DNA of 51,392 nucleotides from Streptomyces sp. MBT53 (GCF_016654115.1 NZ_JAEQAZ010000080.1:1-51392), one strand, 5' to 3'. Counted from the first letter of the stretch, positions 25,218-34,035 are shown. The notes: generated by a model from the letters alone, not told the origin. A program made the numbers and translations.

Positions 25218-27335
25218 CTAGGTGGGCCGTTGCAGGACCGTCATGCTGCGGTCCACCAGGGTCAGCCGGTCCCCGGCCTTCACCTTCGCGCCCGTGCCCG
25301 CCGGCACGCCCTCCGCGCGGCCCGTGTCGACGATCACCTCCCACTGGCGGCCGTGGTTGACCGGCACCACGAAGTCCAGCGTCTGGGGAGAGGCGTTGAA
25401 CATCATCAGGAAGGAGTCGTCGGCGATGCGCTCGCCGCGCTGCCCGGGCTCCGAGATGGCGTTGCCGTTCAGGAACACCGACAGCGCGGACGCCTGTGCC
25501 GAGTCCCAGTCCCGCTGGGCCATCTCCTTGCCCTCCGGGGTGAACCAGGCGATGTCCGACAGCTCGTCGTGGGTGCCCTCCACGGGCCGCCCGTGGAAGA
25601 AGCGCCGGCGCCGGAACACGGGATGCTCCTTGCGCAGCCACACCAACGCGCGCGTGAAGGCCAGCAACTCGGACGACTCGGCGTCCTCCTCGGGCCAGTT
25701 CACCCAGGCCAGCTCGCTGTCCTGGCAGTACGCGTTGTTGTTGCCCCTCTGGGTGCGCGCGAACTCATCCCCGTGGCTGACCATCGGCACACCCTGGGAC
25801 AGCATCAGCGTCGCGACGAAGTTGCGCATCTGGCGGGCGCGCAGCTCCAGCACGGCCGGGTCGTCGGTCTCGCCCTCGGCACCGCAGTTCCAGGACCGGT
25901 TGTGGCTCTCGCCGTCGCGGTTGTCCTCGCCGTTGGCCTGGTTGCGCTTGTCGTTGTACGACACCAGGTCGTTGAGCGTGAACCCGTCGTGGCAGGTCAC
26001 GAAGTTGATGGAGGCCAGGGGGCGACGGCCGTCGTCCTGGTAGAGATCGGACGAGCCGGTCAGCCGGGACGCGAACTCCGCGAGCGCCCGCCCCTCGCCC
26101 CGCCACAGGTCGCGCACGGTGTCGCGGTACTTGCCGTTCCACTCGGTCCACAGCGGCGGGAAGTTGCCCACCTGGTAGCCGCCCTCGCCGACGTCCCAGG
26201 GTTCCGCGATCAGCTTCACCTGGGAGACCACCGGGTCCTGCTGCACGAGGTCGAAGAACGACGACAGCCGGTCCACCTCGTGGAACTGCCGGGCCAGGGT
26301 CGCCGCTAGGTCGAAGCGGAAGCCGTCGACATGCATCTCGGTGACCCAGTAGCGCAGCGAGTCCATGATCAGCTGGAGCACGTGCGGGGACCGCATGAGG
26401 AGCGAATTGCCCGTCCCCGTGGTGTCCATGTAGTAGCGGGGGTCGTCCGCGAGCCGGTAGTACGAAGGGTTGTCGAGGCCCCTGAAGGACAGCGTCGGCC
26501 CCAGGTGGTTGCCCTCGGCCGTGTGGTTGTAGACGACGTCCAGGATGACCTCGATACCGGCCTCGTGCAGTGCCCGTACCGCCGACTTGAACTCCAGGAC
26601 CTGCTGGCCGCGGTCGCCCCAGGAGGCGTACGCGTTGTGCGGGGCGAAGAAACCGATCGTGTTGTAGCCCCAGTAGTTGTTCAGCCCCATGTCGACCAGC
26701 CGGTGGTCGTTCACGAACTGGTGCACCGGCATCAGCTCCAGGGCGGTCACCCCCAGCTCCACCAGGTGCTCGATCACCGCCGGGTGCGCGAGCGCCGCGT
26801 ACGTGCCGCGCAGCTCGTCCGGCAGTCCCGGGTGCAGCATGGTCAGGCCCTTGACGTGGGCCTCGTAGAGCACGGTTTCGTGGTAGCCGCGCCGGGGCCG
26901 CCGGTCGTCGCCCCAGTCGAAGTACGGGTTGACCACGACCGACGACATCGTGTGCGGGGCCGAGTCCAGGTCGTTGCGCTTGTCGGGCGCGTCGAAGTGG
27001 TAGCCGTACACCTCCTCGCCCCAGGCGATCGATCCGCTGACCGCCTTCGCGTACGGGTCGAGCAGCAGCTTCGCGGAGTTGCACCGCTGGCCCCGCTCGG
27101 GGGCGTACGGGCCGTGCGCGCGGAAGCCGTAGCGCTGTCCGGGCATGACGCCCGGCACGTACGCGTGCCGCACGAACGCGTCGCTCTCCCGCAGTTCCAC
27201 CGCCGTCTCCGAGCCGTCGTCGTGCAGCAGACACAGCTCTACTCGGTCCGCGGCCTCGGTGAAGACCGCGAAGTTGGTGCCGGCGCCGTCGTACGTGGCA
27301 CCGAGTGGATACGCCTCTCCAGGCCAGACCTGCAT
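25218..27335 (-). CDS. glgX: Glycogen debranching enzyme
   Basis: A 705-residue GH13/CBM48 isoamylase-type enzyme that hydrolyses alpha-1,6 branches of glycogen, feeding linear chains to TreY. The N-terminal CBM48 starts VWPGEAYPLGATYDGAGTNFAVF. The barrel shows YEAHVKGLTMLHPG, LDVVYNHTAEGNHLGPTLSFRG, the nucleophile Asp in DGFRFDLAATLAR, the acid Glu in LIAEPWDVG, and FVTCHDGFTLNDLVSYNDKRN, then RNFVATLMLSQGVPM. The length and motifs fit GlgX/TreX. Start ATG 27335 has AAAGAG eight bases upstream; a GTG at 27341 is too close to that site. It is the first gene of the glgX-treY unit. Confidence 0.95.
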   Translation of the reverse strand: MQVWPGEAYPLGATYDGAGTNFAVFTEAADRVELCLLHDDGSETAVELRESDAFVRHAYVPGVMPGQRYGFRAHGPYAPERGQRCNSAKLLLDPYAKAVSGSIAWGEEVYGYHFDAPDKRNDLDSAPHTMSSVVVNPYFDWGDDRRPRRGYHETVLYEAHVKGLTMLHPGLPDELRGTYAALAHPAVIEHLVELGVTALELMPVHQFVNDHRLVDMGLNNYWGYNTIGFFAPHNAYASWGDRGQQVLEFKSAVRALHEAGIEVILDVVYNHTAEGNHLGPTLSFRGLDNPSYYRLADDPRYYMDTTGTGNSLLMRSPHVLQLIMDSLRYWVTEMHVDGFRFDLAATLARQFHEVDRLSSFFDLVQQDPVVSQVKLIAEPWDVGEGGYQVGNFPPLWTEWNGKYRDTVRDLWRGEGRALAEFASRLTGSSDLYQDDGRRPLASINFVTCHDGFTLNDLVSYNDKRNQANGEDNRDGESHNRSWNCGAEGETDDPAVLELRARQMRNFVATLMLSQGVPMVSHGDEFARTQRGNNNAYCQDSELAWVNWPEEDAESSELLAFTRALVWLRKEHPVFRRRRFFHGRPVEGTHDELSDIAWFTPEGKEMAQRDWDSAQASALSVFLNGNAISEPGQRGERIADDSFLMMFNASPQTLDFVVPVNHGRQWEVIVDTGRAEGVPAGTGAKVKAGDRLTLVDRSMTVLQRPT

Positions 27336-27533
27336 GGTCACGACTCTTTCAGCCGGGCCCCGCCACCGGGGCGCCTTGCCCCTGAGTCTCCCCGAAAGTG
27401 AGGGAACCACCTATGACTTACATCCCTCTTACCAAATGACCAGTGCGTACGACGTATGCCGTACGCCGAACCAAGTGGGACAGACACCACTCCCAGAGGT
27501 CCGGGGATGGACCCAGGGGGAGTAGGGGGAAAT
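27336..27533. promoter_or_regulatory. Divergent promoter region of glgX and the secreted pair
   Basis: 198 bases between divergent genes. It contains an AT-richer stretch (27405-27445) and the overlapping repeats CGTACGACGTATGCCGTACG (27446-27465), which can pair as CGTACG with itself. I cannot assign -10/-35 boxes with confidence. Confidence 0.35.
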
Positions 27534-28340
27534 GTGCGAAGGACAGTGCACCGCCACCTGGGCAAAGTGGTGGCGGGTACGGCCATAGCGGTGGCCGGGA
27601 CCGCCGTGATGGTCGCCGTCACCCTGCCGGGCACGGCCGGGGCCGACGAGTCGGGGGGCACCGGCAAGGCCGCCGGATCCGCGCAGCAGGCGGCGGACGG
27701 AGTGGGCGCGGCACCCGGTGTCGTGCAACAGGCCCCGGCCGAGGGCGAGAAGGGCAAGGGCCGCGACCCGCTCACCGACGACGAGACCAAGCGCGTCGAA
27801 CAGCTCGCGGTGAACCAGCAGTTCCTCAACTCCAGTGAGAACGTGGACGGGAAGCGCGGACCGCAGCGCCTCGACGTCCAGCTCGCCGACCCGAACCCCG
27901 ACGAGCTGGACAACCCGAACGCGCCGCGCCGCGCGGACGTGACGTTCTACGACTACAAGGACGACACGGTCGTCACCAAGACCGTCAACCTGGACACCGG
28001 CAAGGTCGAACAGACCGGCACCCAGCACGGAGTGCAGCCGCCGGCGAGCCACGCCGAGGACGTCGAGGCGGCCCAGCTGCTGCTCGCGGACCCGCTGGGC
28101 GCGGGCCTGAAGGCGGACTACAAGGACGCCACCGGCAACGAACTCACCTCGCCCGACCAGCTGTTGCTGACCGCCATGATCTACAAGGCCACTCCGGGAC
28201 GGCAGTCCGGTGTCCTCGACCAGTGCGGCACGCACCGCTGCGTACGGCTGTTCCCGAAGGTCAAGAACGGGCCGTGGATCGACGCCCGTGACTTCGTCAT
28301 CGACCTGAGCGCCCGCAAGGTCGGCAAGCTCACCGGCTGA
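27534..28340 (+). CDS. Secreted protein resembling the N-terminal domains of copper amine oxidase
   Basis: A 268-residue exported protein. The N-terminus VRRTVHRHLGKVVAGTAIAV...PGTAGA is a signal peptide with paired arginines. After a Gly/Ala-rich stretch, the region from about residue 80 (LTDDETKRVEQL) to the end has the pattern of amine-oxidase N2/N3 domains: a strand-turn D-V-T-F-Y-D-Y-K-D-D-T-V-V-T-K-T-V-N-L, D-T-G-K-V, a G-V-Q-P-P turn, then A-Q-L-L-L-A-D-P. Two cysteines (QCGTHRC) are near the end. GTG 27534 is preceded by AGGGGGA, much better than ATG 27456. The gene 82 bases downstream encodes the catalytic amine-oxidase-like domain, so the two may act as one split enzyme. The N-domain assignment is inferred. 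Confidence 0.72.
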   Translation: MRRTVHRHLGKVVAGTAIAVAGTAVMVAVTLPGTAGADESGGTGKAAGSAQQAADGVGAAPGVVQQAPAEGEKGKGRDPLTDDETKRVEQLAVNQQFLNSSENVDGKRGPQRLDVQLADPNPDELDNPNAPRRADVTFYDYKDDTVVTKTVNLDTGKVEQTGTQHGVQPPASHAEDVEAAQLLLADPLGAGLKADYKDATGNELTSPDQLLLTAMIYKATPGRQSGVLDQCGTHRCVRLFPKVKNGPWIDARDFVIDLSARKVGKLTG

Positions 28341-28422
28341 ACCGATCGCACCGACCCACGCGGATCGCACCGTCCTTCGTCACTGTCCCAACTTGCTTCT
28401 CCTGTAAGGGAGTCACTTCTTC

Positions 28423-29739
28423 ATGCGCGTCAACAGAATCAGCCGTGCCCGCAGTCGGGGGGCCGTGGCCCTCACGGTGGCCGCCCTGGCCGCCGGAGCC
28501 ACCGCGGGCGCGGGCCCGGCCGTCGCCCAGCCGAAGGCCGCGCCGAGCGCCGCCGCACCCGGCTGCAGCGCCGCCTACACCATCGAGCAGAAGCTCTCCA
28601 CCGGCACCACCTGGCGGATGTGCTGGCACTACGAGCGCGAGGCCGGCCTCGTCCTGGAGAACATCTCCTACCAGCCGCCCGGCGAGGCAGCCCCCATCAA
28701 GGTGCTCGCCGACGCGAAGCTCGCCCAGATCCATGTGCCGTACGACGACGGCAAGAACGAGTACAGCGACCTCACGCAGTACGGCTTCGGCACCGGCCTG
28801 ATGAACATGCAGCCCGGCGAGTGTCCCGGCGGCACCATCAAGACCGTCAAGGTCCCCGACGCCATCGACCCGGACCACCCGAACGTCAAGGGCCTCTGCA
28901 CGACGACCCGTTCGCGCGGCCACGCCTTCCGCATGCAGGGCGACAGCGCCAACAAGGTCTTCCAGACCCAGGGCAAGGACTTCCTCGTCTACACGGTCAA
29001 CCAGGTCGGCTGGTACGAGTACATCACCGAGTGGCGCTTCCAGGACGACGGCACCATCAACATGAACGTCGGTGCCACCGGCAGCCTTTCGCCCTACGAC
29101 TACGACGCGGGCGACGGCCGCGGCTGGCCGCTCGGCAAGAACGCCACGGCGTACGCGACGAGCCACCAGCACGACGTCTTCTGGAAGTTGGACTTCGCCC
29201 TCGACGGCTCCTCCAAGGGCCGCGTCGAGCAGTACGACTCCACGGTCACCACGCACGGCGCCAACACCCCCACGAACAAGACCACGTTGACCAAGGTCAC
29301 CAAGGAACTCGCGGGCGACGCGAAGAACATGCGCTGGTGGCGCATCGTCAGCGCGACCGGCAAGAACAAGGACAACCACGCCCGGTCCTACGAGATAGTC
29401 CCCGGCCCCACCACCAAGTACCCGGGCCGCAGCTTCACCCAGCACGACGTGTACTTCACCCAGTACAACAAGTGCGAGCAGTTCGCCAGCGACAACCTGC
29501 CCAACTGCGGTGCCGGGCACCCGAAGCAGGTCGACAAGTGGGTCAACGGCCAGACCCTCACACAGCCCGTGGTCTGGGTGAACGTCGGCTTCCACCACAT
29601 CGCCCGCGACGAGGACCAGCAGCCGATGCCGGTCCACTGGCAGGGATTCTCGATCGCCCCGCGCGACGTCACCGCTATGAATCCGCTCACTCCCGCCGAA
29701 CTCGCGAACCAGAACGGCAATGTGAACGGCGGAAGTTGA
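28423..29739 (+). CDS. Secreted copper amine oxidase-like catalytic domain protein
   Basis: A 438-residue secreted protein with a Tat/Sec-type signal (RARSRGAVAL... VAQP). It matches the catalytic domain of copper amine oxidases, which deaminate primary amines using copper and topaquinone. Copper ligands appear as His248 and His250 in SHQHDVFWKLDFALDG and His391 or His392 in GFHHIARDEDQQPMPVHW. The cofactor tyrosine is probably Tyr198 in VGWYEYITEW, but the preceding Asn of the T-x-x-N-Y motif is Trp and the Thr is Gln. A candidate catalytic base lies in PYDDGKNEYSDL. At 438 residues it lacks the usual N-terminal domains, which the upstream gene may supply. AAGGGA precedes ATG 28423. Confidence 0.82.
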   Translation: MRVNRISRARSRGAVALTVAALAAGATAGAGPAVAQPKAAPSAAAPGCSAAYTIEQKLSTGTTWRMCWHYEREAGLVLENISYQPPGEAAPIKVLADAKLAQIHVPYDDGKNEYSDLTQYGFGTGLMNMQPGECPGGTIKTVKVPDAIDPDHPNVKGLCTTTRSRGHAFRMQGDSANKVFQTQGKDFLVYTVNQVGWYEYITEWRFQDDGTINMNVGATGSLSPYDYDAGDGRGWPLGKNATAYATSHQHDVFWKLDFALDGSSKGRVEQYDSTVTTHGANTPTNKTTLTKVTKELAGDAKNMRWWRIVSATGKNKDNHARSYEIVPGPTTKYPGRSFTQHDVYFTQYNKCEQFASDNLPNCGAGHPKQVDKWVNGQTLTQPVVWVNVGFHHIARDEDQQPMPVHWQGFSIAPRDVTAMNPLTPAELANQNGNVNGGS

Positions 29740-29843
29740 GAAACGACCCTGTCCATCCGGCTGCACCGCCGACCGGTCCCGGAGTACCCTTCCTTGATCG
29801 TTGAGACTGGGGAGAGCTCGGGGGAGCGGAAGGCGGTGCACGG

Positions 29844-31085
29844 GTGGGCTCGGGAGGGCTGGAGTTGCCCCCTGGTGACGAGGGTCACGAGGGGAACTCC
29901 GCAGAAGTCCCGCCCGGCGCGGTGTCCCTGGCACGTCCGATGGACGCGGCTGGTTCCATCGGTCCGGAGCTGGACTGGGACGCCGACGCCTGGCGTGAGG
30001 TGCGTACGCGCGCCCAGCGAGCCGGCCGCGCCTACATCTGGCTGAACCTGGTCGAACAGCGGCTGCGCGCCGTCGTGGCCGCCGTCCTGCGGCCCATCTA
30101 CGAACCCGTCCACGGCGACGAATGGGTCGTCGCCGCGGCCGGTCCGGCCGGCCAGGAATGGGTGCAGCGCGCGGTCGCCGTCCGCGAAGTCAGCCGCCGC
30201 AAGGGCTACTTGCTCGACCCGGCCGACGACAACGTCCTCAGTTTCCTGACCCTGCCGCAGCTGCGCGAGCTGATGGTGCAGCACTGGCCGTGCTTCGAGC
30301 CGTACTTCGACGAGCGCCGCGACGTCGAACTCGCCCTGGACGAACTGGAGGTGACCCGCAACGTCGTCTCCCGCAACCGCGCCCTCTCCGAGGCCGTCCT
30401 CAACCAGGCCGAGCGGGCCTCCGCGAAACTCCTGGAGACCCTCGGCGCCGGCAGCGACGTGCCCTCGGCCCGCCGGCTGCCCGTGGACGCGGTCGAGGAA
30501 CTGATCGGCGACCGCTTCGCCGACGTGGTCGCCGTCCACTCCGACCGGGTGCGGCTGATGCGCCAGTTCCCGGCCGAGGACATCTTCGGCGGGGCCCGCC
30601 GCGTCGACGCGATCGGCATCGGCCTCAACCTCCTCGTGCAGAACTTCTCCGGCCGACGGCTGATCCGCCTCGCCGAGTCGGGCTGCCGGGTACGGCTGCT
30701 GTTCCTCAACCCGGCCTCCAGCGCGGTGAAGCGGCGCGAGCGCGAACTCGGCATAAAGCGGGGCGAGTTGAGCCGCGCCGTCGAGATGAACATCCTGCAC
30801 ATGCGACGGGTGCGGTCCCGGCTGCGTGACCCGGGCGCCTTCGAGATCCAGGTCTTCGACGAGACACCCCGCTTCACGGCGTACCTCGTCGACGGCGACG
30901 GCTCGGACGGCATAGCCGTCGTGCAGTCCTATCTGCGCCGCAGCCGCGGCATGGAGGCCCCGGTGCTGGTGCTGCGAAACGGAAGCCGACTCGTCAAGTC
31001 GGACGAAATAGACGACAGCGGTCTTTTCCCCACCTATCGCGATGAGTTCGAGCAGATGTGGGCGGATTCGCGACCGGTGTCCTGA
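29844..31085 (+). CDS. SAV2148-family HEPN domain protein
   Basis: A 413-residue cytosolic protein of a family I know from Streptomyces as SAV2148-type HEPN-domain proteins. The N-terminal half (about 45-220) is helical (AWREVRTRAQRAGRAYIWLNLVEQRLRAVVAAVLRP), as in HEPN domains, some of which are RNases; the typical R-x4-6-H pair is not obvious to me. The C-terminal half is alpha/beta (DAIGIGLNLLVQNFSGRRLIRLAESGCRVRLLFLNP, VQSYLRRSRGMEAPVLVL), resembling a phospholipase-D-like or related Rossmann-type fold. GTG 29844 has GGAAGG ten bases upstream; ATG 29940 is an alternative. Function unknown. Confidence 0.75.
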   Translation: MGSGGLELPPGDEGHEGNSAEVPPGAVSLARPMDAAGSIGPELDWDADAWREVRTRAQRAGRAYIWLNLVEQRLRAVVAAVLRPIYEPVHGDEWVVAAAGPAGQEWVQRAVAVREVSRRKGYLLDPADDNVLSFLTLPQLRELMVQHWPCFEPYFDERRDVELALDELEVTRNVVSRNRALSEAVLNQAERASAKLLETLGAGSDVPSARRLPVDAVEELIGDRFADVVAVHSDRVRLMRQFPAEDIFGGARRVDAIGIGLNLLVQNFSGRRLIRLAESGCRVRLLFLNPASSAVKRRERELGIKRGELSRAVEMNILHMRRVRSRLRDPGAFEIQVFDETPRFTAYLVDGDGSDGIAVVQSYLRRSRGMEAPVLVLRNGSRLVKSDEIDDSGLFPTYRDEFEQMWADSRPVS

Positions 31086-31137
31086 CCTGTCCGAGGCCGC
31101 CCGGGCGCTAAGCGGAACGCGGTCCTCGGATTGTCAG
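31082..31137 (+). terminator. Stem-loop after the HEPN gene
   Basis: Interrupted stem: CTGAC (31082-31086) with GTCAG (31133-31137) outside, and TCCGAGG (31090-31096) with CCTCGGA (31124-31130) inside, around a GC-rich loop. It overlaps the stop codon region of the HEPN gene. Confidence 0.5.
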
Positions 31138-31195
31138 TGGCTCATGCGAAGGTGGAGACCACTGGGGGAAAGCACCACCGAGAAGGGGGGCCGTC

Positions 31196-31918
31196 ATGGC
31201 CTGGCACCAGGAGCTGCTCATCGGCTTCGACCTGGAGACGACCGGCACGGAGCCGCGCGAGGCGCGCATCGTCACCGGCGCGGTCATAGAGGTCAGGGGC
31301 GGACGGCCCGCGGGCCGCCGGGAGTGGCTCGCGGATCCCGGCGTGGAGATCCCGGCCGACGCCGTCGCCGTGCACGGCATCACGAACGAACGCGCCACCG
31401 CCGAGGGCCGCCCGGCCGACGAGGTCGCCGACGCGATCGCGGACGTCCTCACGACCTACTGGAAGACGGGCGTCCCCGTCGTCGCCTACAACGCGGCCTT
31501 CGACCTCACCCTGCTCTCCGCCGAGCTGCGCCGGCACGGACTGCCGTCCCTGCGCGACCGCCTGGGCGGCATCGACCCCGCCCCGGTCATCGACCCGTAC
31601 ACGATCGACCGCTCCGTCGACCGCTACCGCCGCGGCAAGCGCAACCTCGAAGCGGTCTGCCAGGAGTACGGCGTGGTCCTCGACACCGCCCACGACGCTT
31701 CGTCCGACGCCCTGGCCGCCGCCCGCCTGGCCGGCGCGATAGCCGACCGCCACCCCAAGGTCGCGGCCCTCGGCCCCGCCGAACTGCACCGCCGCCAGAT
31801 CGAGTGGTACGCGGAATGGGCCGCCGACTTCCAGAGCTTCCTACGCCGCAAGGGCGAACAGGACGCGGTGATCGACGGCACATGGCCGCTGCGGGAGCTG
31901 GAGGACGAGACGGTGTGA
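31196..31918 (+). CDS. DnaQ-like 3'-5' exonuclease (DEDDh)
   Basis: A 240-residue nuclease of the polymerase III epsilon/RNase T superfamily. Exo I is GFDLETTGTEP (Asp and Glu metal ligands), Exo II is VPVVAYNAAFDLTLL, and Exo III has the catalytic His-Asp as HDASSDALAA. The conserved HGITNE is also present. It is a stand-alone exonuclease of the type found as accessory DnaQ homologues in Streptomyces, not necessarily the replicative proofreader. ATG 31196 is preceded by GAAGGGGGG. No partner gene adjoins; the downstream region contains the dispersed Streptomyces repeat. Confidence 0.9.
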   Translation: MAWHQELLIGFDLETTGTEPREARIVTGAVIEVRGGRPAGRREWLADPGVEIPADAVAVHGITNERATAEGRPADEVADAIADVLTTYWKTGVPVVAYNAAFDLTLLSAELRRHGLPSLRDRLGGIDPAPVIDPYTIDRSVDRYRRGKRNLEAVCQEYGVVLDTAHDASSDALAAARLAGAIADRHPKVAALGPAELHRRQIEWYAEWAADFQSFLRRKGEQDAVIDGTWPLRELEDETV

Positions 31919-31958
31919 GAGGGCGCCTTCTGAAGCGCCCCAGGGGCAAGCGCCCTTA

Positions 31959-31986
31959 AGGGGCGCGGGGAACTGCGCGACCAGCC
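31959..31986 (+). repeat. Dispersed Streptomyces intergenic repeat, copy 1
   Basis: A 28-base sequence starting AGGGGCGCGGGGAACTGCGC and ending GACCAGCC, identical to the copy at 36161-36188. It lies just after the exonuclease gene, between convergent genes, beside short inverted repeats (CGCCC-TTAAG-GGGCG, 31951-31965). From memory it is a very common intergenic element in Streptomyces. Confidence 0.88.
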
Positions 31987-32037
31987 ACAACGGACCCGCA
32001 GCCGCCCGAATACAGATAGCCCCCGTTCAATAGGCGC

Positions 32038-32901
32038 TCAGAACGGAAACCACCGCACCGTCTCGTCCCCGTCCCGCAAAGACCCCACCCGCCGCTCGAA
32101 CTCGACCAACGCCTCGGGATTACTGGGCGCATGCTGCGCGACCCACGCACAACTGGCCGTCTCCCGAGCCCCACGCAGCACCCCGCAGCCCTCCCACTCC
32201 CGCACATCCCACCCGTACGCCTCGGTGAACGAGTCATACGCCCGGGCAGGGAAGGCATACCGGTCGCGGGACAGAGCCATCACCACCAGGTCGTGCTCGC
32301 GCAGGTCGGCGGAGAAGGTCTCCAGGTCGACCAGGACCGGCCCGTCCGGCCCGACGTGCACATTCCGAGGCAGCGCGTCGCCGTGGATCGGCCCCGGCTC
32401 CAGATGGGGCGTGAGCGCAGAGGCCGCAGCCGCGAACCCGTCGCGCCGCTCCCGCAGATACGCCGCGTCCGCCGGATCGATCGCGTCACCCGCGAGCCGC
32501 AGCCAGCGCTCGACACCGCCCAGCAGCTCGCGGGGCGGGAGTTCGAAGGAGGGGGAGGGGAGCGCGTGGACGAGGCGTAGCAGTTCGGCCAAATCCCGGG
32601 GTTCGGCCGGGCGTACGGAATCGGACAGCCGGTGCCACACGGTCACCGGGTGTCCCTCGACGAGGCGCGCCTTCGGGTCGGCGGCCCGCACCGCCGGCAC
32701 GCCCGCCTCGGCCAGCCACACCGCGACGTCCAGCTCGCGCCGGGCGCGGTCGAGGAGTTCGGCGTCGCGGCCCACCTTGACGACCAGGTCACCGGCGGCG
32801 AACACCGCGTTCTCGCCGAGGGCGAGGAGCCGCGCGTCCCGCGCCGGTCCGGGCAGTACGTCCGCCGCGGCCAGTACGTCCCGCGCCCGTGCCTCGTCCA
32901 T
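32038..32901 (-). CDS. APH-fold (aminoglycoside phosphotransferase family) protein
   Basis: A 287-residue protein kinase-like phosphotransferase. Visible motifs are the nucleotide-binding GENAVFAAGDLVVKVGR with a likely ATP-contacting Lys, the catalytic loop IHGDALPRNVHV (HGD and Asn intact), and the metal-binding VDLETFS. It differs from the APH-like gene at 14211, which has His in place of the loop Asn. Substrate unknown; no resistance phenotype can be predicted. ATG 32901 has GGAGG six bases upstream. It is divergent from the sugar ABC genes. Confidence 0.85.
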   Translation of the reverse strand: MDEARARDVLAAADVLPGPARDARLLALGENAVFAAGDLVVKVGRDAELLDRARRELDVAVWLAEAGVPAVRAADPKARLVEGHPVTVWHRLSDSVRPAEPRDLAELLRLVHALPSPSFELPPRELLGGVERWLRLAGDAIDPADAAYLRERRDGFAAAASALTPHLEPGPIHGDALPRNVHVGPDGPVLVDLETFSADLREHDLVVMALSRDRYAFPARAYDSFTEAYGWDVREWEGCGVLRGARETASCAWVAQHAPSNPEALVEFERRVGSLRDGDETVRWFPF

Positions 32902-33012
32902 CGTCCGCCTCCGTGTCGTCCCTGTGTGTGTCCATGTGCGTGTGCGTACGGCGTCGGGTTCCCGCCATCCGACGGCCAGTGTCGCATTCGCACAGGTGGG
33001 ACGGCATGCGAG

Positions 33013-33029
33013 GTGCCTTGACGAGGCAC
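33013..33029. promoter_or_regulatory. Inverted repeat upstream of the sugar ABC operon
   Basis: GTGCCT-TGACG-AGGCAC, a perfect 6-bp stem with a 5-base spacer, in the 183-base divergent region, 56 bases before the first permease gene. It could be an operator or a small hairpin. A GT-rich stretch (about 32925-32950) lies nearby. Confidence 0.3.
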
Positions 33030-33084
33030 ACGGCGTTCACGACCATGACGGGGCCCGACCGGGCCGTGCAAAGGGGCTGATTCC

Positions 33085-34035
33085 ATGACATCGGTGACGG
33101 GGGTATCGGTGACGGAGGCGCGGAGGCCGCCGAGCCGCGCGCCCGGCCGGGGCCGACAACGACGGGCTTCGGACCGCGCGGCCTGGTTCCTGGTGTTACC
33201 CGCGCTGATCCCGATCCTCGTGCTCAGCGTCGGCCCCCTCCTCTACGGCGTCCTGCTGGCCTTCACCGACTCCCAGTCGGGGCGGACCGCGCCCACGCAG
33301 TGGATCGGCGCCCTCAACTTCCGCGACCTGCTGCACGACACCCTCTTCTGGGAGTCGTTCCGCATCGGACTGGTGTGGGCGGTCGGGGTCACGGTCCCCC
33401 AGTTCCTGCTCGCCCTCGGCCTCGCCCTTCTCCTCAACCAGGACCTGCGGCTGAGATGGCTGGCCCGGGCGCTGGCGATCGTCCCGTGGGCGATGCCCGA
33501 GGTCGTCGTCGGCATCATGTGGCGGATCGTCTACAACCCGGACGCCGGCGTCCTCAACGAGACCCTCCACGACGTCGGCCTCGGCAACGGCCGCGACTGG
33601 CTCAGCAGTCTGGGCACCGCACTGCCCGCCGTGATCGTCGTAGGCGTGTGGGCGGGCATGCCCCAGACGACGGTCGCCCTGCTCGCCGGACTCCAGAACA
33701 CCCCGCGCGAACTCCACGAGGCGGCGGCCGTCGACGGCGCCGGAGCCTGGCGCCGCTTCCGTACGGTCACCTGGCCCGCCCTCAGACCGGTGGCGCTGGC
33801 GATCACGGCGCTCAACCTGATCTGGAACTTCAACTCGTTCGCCCTGGTCTATGTCCTGACCAGCGGCGGCCCCGGCGGCCGCACCCGGCTGCCCATGCTC
33901 TTCGCCTACGAAGAGGCCTTCCGCTACGGCCAGTTCGGGTACGCGGCGGCGATGGGATGTGTGATGGTCGCGGTGATCTCGGTGCTCCTCGCCGTCTTCC
34001 TCGTAGGCCGACTGGGAGGAGGACAGGACCAGTGA
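33085..34035 (+). CDS. Carbohydrate ABC transporter permease, MalF type
   Basis: A 316-residue inner-membrane subunit of a CUT1-type sugar importer. After a basic N-terminus of about 30 residues there are six predicted membrane helices, starting AAWFLVLPALIPILVLSVGP. The EAA loop that docks with the ATPase reads ELHEAAAVDGAGAWRRF near residue 215. AAGGGG is nine bases before ATG 33085. It overlaps the second permease by four bases (GTGA), so the pair is translationally coupled. No ATPase is encoded in the cluster; in Streptomyces several such importers share the ATPase MsiK, which is the probable partner. Confidence 0.92.
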   Translation: MTSVTGVSVTEARRPPSRAPGRGRQRRASDRAAWFLVLPALIPILVLSVGPLLYGVLLAFTDSQSGRTAPTQWIGALNFRDLLHDTLFWESFRIGLVWAVGVTVPQFLLALGLALLLNQDLRLRWLARALAIVPWAMPEVVVGIMWRIVYNPDAGVLNETLHDVGLGNGRDWLSSLGTALPAVIVVGVWAGMPQTTVALLAGLQNTPRELHEAAAVDGAGAWRRFRTVTWPALRPVALAITALNLIWNFNSFALVYVLTSGGPGGRTRLPMLFAYEEAFRYGQFGYAAAMGCVMVAVISVLLAVFLVGRLGGGQDQ

